Origin: Rozella allomycis CSF55
Taxonomy: Eukaryota; Rozellomycota
Length of the DNA: 64,000 nucleotides
Direction of reading: 5' to 3'
Assembly (NCBI GenBank): GCA_000442015.1
Contig: KE560848.1
Coordinates: 1 to 64,000 of the forward strand
Shown: positions 56,795 through 64,000 of the stretch, piece by piece
Layout of the letters: each line of letters begins with the position of its first letter
How positions within the stretch are numbered: position 1 is the stretch's first letter
Made by a program: the position numbers and the translations under genes
Notes under the pieces: generated by a model
What the model was told of the DNA's origin: nothing
Database searches by the model: none
The model's input: only the letters and a program-made list of their open reading frames with translations

Positions 56795-56823
56795 TTATCT
56801 GATGTAGATAATAAGATAAGATG
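56795..56823. promoter_or_regulatory. GATA-type promoter box of Cys-rich copy 3
   Basis: Third occurrence of the box (TTATCTGATG, then AGATAATAAGATAAGATG), about 60 bp upstream of the degenerate copy. A TTTAGTAGATTTGATCCGATTGACAG-like tract is partly shared with copy 2 further upstream. Confidence 0.65.
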
Positions 56824-56951
56824 GAATACTAAAGCGAAATTTAGTAGATTTGATCCGATTGACAGCCTAGTGTTTCGTGAGGTTCTCATGTTTTTCAAAA
56901 GAATTGTGATTTGTCAATAAACTCAATAAGTTATTAAAATCTATTTGATAT

Positions 56952-59146
56952 TTATTTAGTTGGATTAACATATGGCACCTACTACTTGATTTACAATAAA
57001 CATATGTACTTGTGAAAAAGGATTCTGATTTTGTTGAGGTTGAAATGAGTTTTGCTGAAACGGATTCGATTGATTTGCAGATCTTGGAATTGAACCATTG
57101 CTATTATTTTGTGGAACATTGGTAGTTGCATACATGGATGATGATTGGTAAGCAAAGCTTGTTTGAGCTTGATTATTAAATGAAGAGTTGTTTTGAGGAG
57201 GATTATTATTAAACAAATTATGCAAAGGGACATTTTGAGTTGCATTGACATTAGCAGATGGGAATGAGTTGAAGTTTAGATTGGCATTAATTGAATTAGA
57301 AGTGTTGAAATTGGTAGGAAGTGAATTGAAATTGTTAGACGAAAAGGGATTTGATGAAGGAGCGTTGGCGGTAAATGGATTGTTTCCCATTGTATTGTTA
57401 GCAGGTTGGTTGTTGTTGAAGAAGTTGTTATTATTGCTTGAAAAAATATTATTAGTAGCAGTAGTATTCATTCCTGAGAAATTGGAGGTCTGGGCCTGAA
57501 AAGAATTATTACTTGGCAAAGGAGGATTAGTAGGATTTAGCGCGTTGAATGGGGCCTGTGAAACCGTTTTAACTGATGGTTTCATTGGCACAAGATCTGA
57601 AAATGGATCTTTGTTAGGTGGATTGATGAATCCCTGGTTAGCAGTCGGAGCAATAAGTGGCACTGAAGGAGTCAACATATTTGAATTCACTGAATGGAAT
57701 GGTTGCATCTGGGACGAAGAAAATATATTTTGGTTGGTCGGCACTTGAGACTGATTGTTTGCGAATAGATCAAAAGGATTATTGCTGGAAATAGAAGCAG
57801 TCGGTAATGGTGCTTGTTGAATGTAATTAAGATTGTTTGGCATTGCGTTAAAATTGTTATTACTGACTTGATTGAAAGGGTTGAAATTATTTTGAACGAT
57901 AGCTTGATTACCAAAAGGATCATCTTGAAAGAATTGTTGTGTCTGACTAGTAAATGAAGACTCGACGATGGTTTGATTTTGTTGAGGTAAAAATAAATTA
58001 TCTTGTTGAGCTAATCCATAAATTATATCAAAAAATACCATGGAAATCAATTAATGCTTGTCTAGGTGGGCTTGATTGTTTTCTTGTTAATTCTTTTTGG
58101 TTACTTTCAAAGTTTTGTAAATATTCTGTTAGGCTATCAATTAAAGATGCAGGCGGCTTTATTATTTACTTCATTCACATTTACTGATTTGATGTCTGGT
58201 ATTTGTGTTGACAATCCGCTTTCAACTCTTTTAGCAACTTTAAAAAAGTCAATTATTTTATCAGTAACTTCATTAAACTGTTTGTAAAGCTCTAACGCCT
58301 TTTTAGCATCTTCCTTGGTCATTTCAAAGTATTTATCTTTTAAATTAAGAAAATGGTTTATAAGTTACCAAGTATTTTTATAACTCCTTCATTTAATGCA
58401 TGGTAAAGTTTTAATGAATCTTTAACGAGGAATTTAAAAGATTCCAAGGTAACCGCATTGTCAAGTTCATCCAAGTAATACTTTAATTTTAAGAGCATTA
58501 ACAAATTACTTTGCAATTAATCAATGCCTTCACAAGCCTATTGAGTATTTCAACGTGTTTAAACAGACCAGCAGGGATGCTCATACTTCTTAACGTTGAA
58601 GTTAAATCACCATTGTCGCGACAATAATCAATTTTCAAGTCTCTAAAGGAAAAGACTTTCTCCTCTAAATAAGCTGCATAAACTCTTATATTCTTAGCTT
58701 GTTCAACCCCTAAATTCTATCTTGTCCCTTATCATACCCGCTGGCGAACTGGTTTTATCTTTAAACGATTGCAAATTAAGCACTGTTGGTTGAGTGGCCA
58801 AATATCCAAGAACTCTATCACCAGCGCTTTCTCGTGATAAATGATGAACAAGAATTAATGCCTTGAAAACAATCTATAAAGAATTGAGTCATCTAAATAC
58901 CACCCAATTGTTCTCCTTCAATCTATCAGATATAAGTCTAAAAAGATCCGCCATTGCTACGCTTCTCGAGTTGGTTGCCACCAGAATTGCTACTATTTAG
59001 TGCGTCTATATTTTACATCGAACATGCTTGGCTTTCGGCGGAGTAATCTTTCGATTGCAGGCTTTGATCACAGCTACTTCTAAATCATTTTTAAATGCTG
59101 TAGCTGCTGTAGCCTTATCCTTTACGGAATCAAAGAAATTCGACAT
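56952..59146 (-). CDS. YAP1801: AP180/CALM-type ANTH clathrin adaptor
   Basis: Nine exons encode about 654 residues. The ANTH domain is complete: AVIKACNRKITPPKAKHVRS, ILVATNSRSVAMADLFRLIS, ENNWVIVFKALILVHHLSRE, YAAYLEEKVFSFRDLKIDYC, LDNAVTLESFKFLVKDSLKL and YFEMTKEDAKKALELYKQF. It binds PIP2 through the basic KAKHVR patch. The long C-terminal region is Asn/Gln/Phe-rich with many NPF motifs that bind EH domains, as expected for endocytic coat assembly. Introns: 58990-59016, 58874-58900, 58710-58737, 58481-58509, 58337-58368, 58157-58184, 58011-58038 and 56979-57009. The last is optional; unspliced, the stop is at 56965. Confidence 0.93.
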
Positions 59147-59331
59147 TCGCAGTGGCTTGGATACCAAAGGTTAAAACAGATAGATGAAATTGAATTAAGA
59201 GTTGTAATGCTAACCCCAATACAAAAATATTGATGCAATAAAAATCTAATTATTTTATTGGCATCAAAAGTGTAAATACGATTTATGAAAATTTGACCTA
59301 CTTCGGAATTGCGAAAAATATTGACTCGCGG

Positions 59332-59646
59332 ATGGACTTGAGTAGTTTAGATAATGAAATCAAACAAGAAGTGGCGTTGAACATAAATACTTTGTTAGTT
59401 AATGTAACATAGTTATGTCCAGCGAGATTTAGAAAATAGAAAATACATGTTTCAAGAGGTGCATTACTAAACCAGGCGTGTCTGTTTCGAAATCTGAGCA
59501 AGTAAATAACAAATATTCAATTGTTTTAGCTTTGTCTTGCAAAATGCACAGATAGATACCTAAACGCTTTTCAGGTAGTCAGCACAGCATTCTTTTCCGT
59601 TGCACAGCAGTTGCAAGACATGCAAGATTCCGAAGATGTTGTATAA
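59332..59646 (+). CDS. TIM13: Small TIM chaperone, Tim13-like
   Basis: Three tiny exons (introns 59404-59432, 29 nt, and 59502-59529, 28 nt) encode 85 residues. The spliced protein has the twin CX3C pattern of intermembrane-space TIM chaperones: CFKRC, then ITKPGVSVSKSEQ, then CLAKCTDRYLNAFQVVS. KPG...SSEQ-CLA-C-DRY is the Tim13 form. The N-terminal helix is MDLSSLDNEIKQEVALNINT. With Tim8 it escorts hydrophobic precursors through the mitochondrial intermembrane space. No single exon exceeds 120 nt. Confidence 0.92.
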
Positions 59647-59682
59647 ACAATAATAAATCTACTTTTGTCTGAGCCACTCAAT

Positions 59683-62153
59683 ATGATGCTTTTACGCCGC
59701 CCTATTATTAGAGAAAACATTTTGATTTTACTTAATAGATCATATTCCTCCTCCAAATGTCAATTGGGTGATGAATGGCAAAAATTGGCAAAGAAAGAGC
59801 TTCGAGGAAAGGATCCCTCGATCTTAACATGGGAAACATTGGAGGGCATTTCTGTAAAGCCGGTGTATACATCAGAAGATATTAAGAATATTGAACATGA
59901 AATACCTGGAAAGTATCCATACACAAGGGGTCCTTATGCAACTATGTATACTGTCCGCCCCTGGACAATTAGGCAATATGCTGGGTTTTCAACAGTTGAG
60001 GAGAGCAATGCTTTCTATAAGAGAAATTTAGAAGCTGGACAGCAAGGACTTTCTGTTGCATTTGATTTAGCAACACATAGAGGATACGATTCCGACCACG
60101 AGCGAGTTGTAATTATTTAACGTGCGTATCTATAAGGTAGGTGATGTAGGAATGGCAGGTGTTGCTATTGATTCTGTAGAAGACATGAAAGTAAATTTTA
60201 TTGAAAGTTGAAAAGTGATTCTATTTGATGGCATTCCTTTGAATAAGATGAGTGTTTCAATGACAATGAATGGTGCTGTTTTACCCATTTTGGCCATGTA
60301 CATCGTGGCGGCTGAAGAACAAGTAGGATTGAGATTTTTGAAGGATATAGGGCGCCAAGCAAGAAGAGTTGACTGGAACAATACAAAATGATATTTTGAA
60401 AGAATTTATGGTCCGAAATACATTTATTTATCCTCCCGAACCTTCAATGAAAATAATCGGTGATATTTTCGCATACACTTCGAAACATATGCCAAAATAC
60501 AATGCAATTTCAATATCAGGTTATCACATGCAAGAGGCAGGAGCAGATAATGCTTTAGAATTAGCGTTTACAATCTCTAATGGTTTGGAATATATTCGTA
60601 CTGGCATAAAAGCAGGAATGCATGTGGATGAATTCGCGCCTAGACTGTCATTCTTTTTTGGAATAGGAATGAATTTTTTCATGGTAAGTTCTATTAATAA
60701 ACTAGAAAGGAAATTGCAAAACTGAGAGCCGCCAGAAAGTTGTGGGCTGAATATGTTTCAAAAATGTTTGATGTCAAGAATCAAAAAAGCCTGCTTTTGA
60801 GAACGCATTGTCAAACATCCGGATGGTCATTGACTGAACAAGTATTCATTTATATATTAACGACAAAAGGATCCCTACAATAATATTATTAGAACAACTG
60901 TTGAAGCCATGGCTGCTACCCTCGGAGGCACGCAATCATTACATACCAATTCTTTTGATGAGGCAGTAGGCCTACCAACTGATTTTAGCGCCAGAATAGC
61001 TAGAAATACCCAGTTAATTTTACAAGAAGAAGCGATGATACCTAAAGTTGCGGATCCCTGGTAATTAAGAATGGTCATTTTTGCAGGGGTGGATCATACA
61101 TGATGGAAAATTTAACCGAAGAACTTTATAAAAAAGCTAAAACAATTATTGATGAAGTGGAAGAAATGGGTGGAATGGCAAAAGCCGTTGTGTCTGGAAT
61201 GCCTAAACTAAAGATTGAAGAGTCGGCAGCCAAGAGACAGGCGAAAATAGATTCTGGAGCTGGTAATTATTTGCCTTTTATTATAAAGAAACAATTGTTG
61301 GAGTTAACAAGTATCGAGTGGCAAAGGAAGAGAAAATAGAAGTTCTGCAAATTGACAATACAGAAGTGCGCAGAAAGCAAGTAGAAAGACTGGAGAAAGT
61401 TAAGAAAAATAGAAATGAAGAGAATGCCAAGAAAATTTTAGAAAGAATTACAAAGGCGGCAAAATCAGGTGAAGAGAATCTACTAAGTTTGGCAATTGAG
61501 GCATCAAGGGCACGATGTACCGTAGGAGAAATTTCATTGGCGCTAGAAAATGTAAAAAATAATTTTGCTATACATGTTAGGTGTGGGGACGCCATCAACC
61601 AGACATTCGTGTTGTTAGTGGTGCCTACAAAAATGAATACGGAGAATCAGAAGAAATTAAGAAGGCCATGAAAAGAGTAGAAGAATTTAATAATAAATAT
61701 GGGAGACGCCCCAGAATACTTGTTGCTAAAATGGGACAAGATGGGCACGACCGCGGAGCAAAGGTTATTGCCACTGGATTGAGTGATCTTGGATTTGATG
61801 TTGATGTAGGTCCATTGTTTCAGACACCATCTGAAGTAGCAAGGCAGGCGATTGATGCGGATGTACATGTTATTGGAGTTAGCTCGCAAGCAGCCGGGCA
61901 CAAGTCTCTTGTACCAGCATTAATTAAAGAGCTTGAAAAGGAAGGTATAAATGATAAGATTGTCGTTTGCGGTGGTGTTATTCCACCTCAAGACTATGAA
62001 TTTTTGTACAAGGTTGGAGTAGCAGCTATTTTTGGTAGACTTATCTTTGAGTGAATAATTATAGGGCCTGGAACTAAATTACCTGAAGCTGCAATAGCGG
62101 TGGTTCAAGCAATTGAAGAGAAAATATCCAAGATTCCAAATTATGTAGTGTAA
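59683..62153 (+). CDS. MUT: Mitochondrial methylmalonyl-CoA mutase
   Basis: Ten exons encode 740 residues. A presequence ([20 protein letters not shown]) is followed by the substrate barrel: [81 protein letters not shown] and [14 protein letters not shown]. The C-terminal B12 domain has [18 protein letters not shown] (cobalt-ligand His), GVSSQAAGH and [10 protein letters not shown]. It converts methylmalonyl-CoA to succinyl-CoA using adenosylcobalamin. Introns: 60109-60136, 60191-60217, 60323-60350, 60684-60709, 60842-60869, 61061-61086, 61263-61288, 61552-61580 and 62035-62064 (26-30 nt). Intron 60191-60217 ends GTG. Confidence 0.97.
60191..60217 (+). other. 27-nt GT...TG intron in methylmalonyl-CoA mutase
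   Basis: Begins GTAAAT and ends AAAGTG, followed by AT. It joins SVEDMK to [12 protein letters not shown], a conserved block. AG sites 17 and 25 nt from the donor give a stop or the wrong phase. Confidence 0.85.
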
Positions 62154-62271
62154 TAAAATGAAGATGTTTGGTTATTTGACATTTTTAGTATTTTTTAGTG
62201 TATTTGTGATTTAATTCCAATTCTTTTATCATTCTAGAAAATTCCCTTTTAGAATAACCCTGGTTTAACCA

Positions 62272-64000
62272 ATGACCGTTAGTGTAGTACCACCAGTCCA
62301 AGTACCCAAGACAAAGACATTTCAAGATAAAGACAAGCCATCAGATGTAAGAAACAGCAACATTATGGCAGGCAAAGGTAAGGGGTGAAATTTTGATAAA
62401 AATAGGTAAGAATAAAATTGGAAAGAGAGGTAGCTATTGCTGATGCGGTAAGAACCAGTTTGGGTCCTAGAGGAATGGATAAGATGGTAATTGAAAATAA
62501 GTGAAAGGAGTAGATCCAAAAAGCCAATCAAGAGGTTGTTATATCGAATGACGGAGCGACGATATTGAAGGAGATGAGTGTTATTCATCCAGCTGCGAAG
62601 ATGATTGTAGAATTGTCAGCTGCTCAAGATGTGGAGGCCGGTGATGGCACTACCAGTGTTGTTGTGTTGGCTGGAAGTATGTTGAATGCGTGTGAAAAAT
62701 TGTTGAAAAAGGGTATTCACCCATCTGTTATTGCTGATTCTTTTATGAAAGCTTCGTACAAGGCAGTTGAGATTGTAAAGGAGATGAGTATTCCAGTGAC
62801 GTTGGATGATAGAGAGTCGTTGTTGAGGTCAGCGACGACATCATTGAACTCTAAGGTTGTGTCTCAGTATTCATCGGTGTTTGCACCTATTGCTGTAGAT
62901 GCAGTTTTGAAGGTGATTGATCCAAAGACAGCGAATAATGTTGATTTGAAGGATATAAGGTAATAATGTAGCAGCATGATAATAATTAGGTAATATGCTT
63001 GAAATTAGATGATGAAAGATGTGTTCAAAAGTTGGGAGGGACTATTGATGATACAGAGTTGATTAATGGACTTGTGTTGACTCAAACAGTCACCAAGTCA
63101 GCCAATGGGCCAACTAGAATGGAAAAGGCAAAGATTGGATTAATTCAATTTCAATTGTCACCACCAAAGCCAGATATGGACAATACAATTATTGTTAATG
63201 ATTATCGCCAAATGGATCGTATTTTGAAAGAAGAAAGAAATTATCTCTTAAATATTTGTAAAAAGATTAAGAAGAGTGGCTGCAACGTTCTTTTGATACA
63301 AAAAAGTATTTTGCGTGATTCAGTCACTGATCTCTCTTTACATTTTCTTTCTAAATTGAAGATTATGGTTATCACTGATATTGAAAGAGATGAAATTGAA
63401 TTTATTTCTAAAACTACTGGATGCAAACCAATTGCTGATATTGATTCTTTCACTGAAGATAAACTTGGCTACGCTGATCTTATAGAAGAAGTTCATGAAC
63501 ATGGATCTAGAATCGTTAAATTGACTGGATTAAAGAATCAAAACACTGGTATTCTATTTAATTCTATTTCAAATAGTTTCTGTTTTAATTAGAGGTGCAA
63601 ACCATCTCGTTTTAGAAGAAGCTGAACGTTCCCTTCATGACGCCTTGTGTGTTATCCGCTGTCTAGTCAAGAATAGAGCTCTTGTTGCTGGTGGTGGTGC
63701 TCCTGAAACTAGCATTTCTCACAAACTGTTAGAATACTCTAAAACTCTCACGGGAATGCAAGCTTATTGTTTTGAAGCCTATGCTGAAGCCTTTGAAGTT
63801 ATTCCTTACACTTTGGCTGAAAACGCTGGTCTTCGTCCTATTTCTATCGTCACTGAATTAAGAAATAGACATGCTAAAGGCCAAGTTAATTCTGGTATCA
63901 ATGTCCGCAAAGTAATATTCCTTTTTAATTAAAACAAAAGGGCACAATCACCAACATCCTCGAAGAAAATGTAGTTCAACCTTTACTAGTCACCACTAGC
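62272..64000 (+). CDS. CCT4: CCT4 (TCP-1 delta) chaperonin subunit, C-terminus off the right edge
   Basis: [20 protein letters not shown] is followed by [59 protein letters not shown]-type block [40 protein letters not shown] and [20 protein letters not shown]. Then come [29 protein letters not shown] and [15 protein letters not shown]. These identify the delta subunit of the cytosolic chaperonin that folds actin and tubulin. Introns: 62378-62433 (56 nt), 62487-62513, 62960-63018 (59 nt), 63549-63576 and 63912-63940. The two long ones each consist of two complete micro-introns placed end to end. The gene continues past 64000. Confidence 0.97.
62378..62433 (+). other. Back-to-back double micro-intron in CCT4 (28 + 28 nt)
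   Basis: Bases 62378-62405 run GTAAGG...AATAG and bases 62406-62433 run GTAAGA...GGTAG; they touch with no exon between. Removing both gives [17 protein letters not shown]. Removing only one leaves an early stop or wrong frame. Confidence 0.8.
62960..63018 (+). other. Back-to-back double micro-intron in CCT4 (30 + 29 nt)
   Basis: Bases 62960-62989 run GTAATAATG...AATTAG and bases 62990-63018 run GTAATATG...GAAAG, with no exon between. Removing both gives [18 protein letters not shown], matching the family; removing one does not. Confidence 0.8.

Overview
This 64 kb window is nuclear DNA from a gene-dense, AT-rich unicellular eukaryote that uses the standard genetic code (TAA, TAG and TGA all end genes). 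About 44 protein-coding genes lie on both strands, usually tens of bases apart, and genes run off both edges. I see no tRNA, rRNA, CRISPR array or mobile element. Gene content (kexin-type protease, GH47 mannosidase, transportin, PI31, AP180, two 7TM-RGS receptors, GATA-like promoter boxes, small Cys-rich secreted proteins, methylmalonyl-CoA mutase) suggests an early-diverging lineage on the fungal side of the opisthokonts. That placement is inference.

The dominant feature is the introns. By joining conserved protein segments I could place about 120. Almost all are 23-32 nt (mode 26-29), and summed exon lengths divide by three for the complete genes I checked. Two departures stand out. (1) At six positions with strong protein homology the only reading-frame- and homology-consistent intron ends in TG instead of AG. 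(2) The only two introns longer than 32 nt that homology supports, both in CCT4, are 56 and 59 nt. Each divides at its middle into two complete GTAA...AG micro-introns with no exon between them.

Layout: 1-6.1 kb holds a WD-like protein (partial), a small surface protein, a TTD14-like ATPase/CYTH protein, ribosomal uS2, a SET methyltransferase and Rab5. 6.5-13.8 kb holds the PKA catalytic subunit and a ~1,990-residue secreted coiled-coil membrane protein. 14.3-22.9 kb holds GH47 mannosidase, cyclophilin E, a 7TM protein, Prp28 and a DUF1636-like protein. 23.4-33 kb holds an acidic repeat surface protein, two tandem 7TM-RGS receptors, a kexin-like protease and two further membrane proteins. 33.2-40.8 kb holds eL34, a membrane RING protein, Drs1, a three-gene tandem of 4TM proteins and PI31. 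40.9-53 kb holds transportin, Prp5, a fatty-acid desaturase, a cyclic-nucleotide-binding/F-box/LRR protein and AMP deaminase. 53-59 kb holds small proteins, a tandem of Cys-rich secreted proteins under a shared GATA-type box, and AP180. 59.3-64 kb holds TIM13, methylmalonyl-CoA mutase and CCT4 (partial).

Themes: cAMP/G-protein signalling (PKA-C, cyclic-nucleotide-binding protein, 7TM-RGS receptors), secretory and endocytic traffic (Rab5, AP180, GH47, kexin), splicing (Prp5, Prp28, cyclophilin E), and a surface/secreted protein repertoire with little recognisable homology. Coordinates of multi-exon genes run from start codon to stop codon and include introns.
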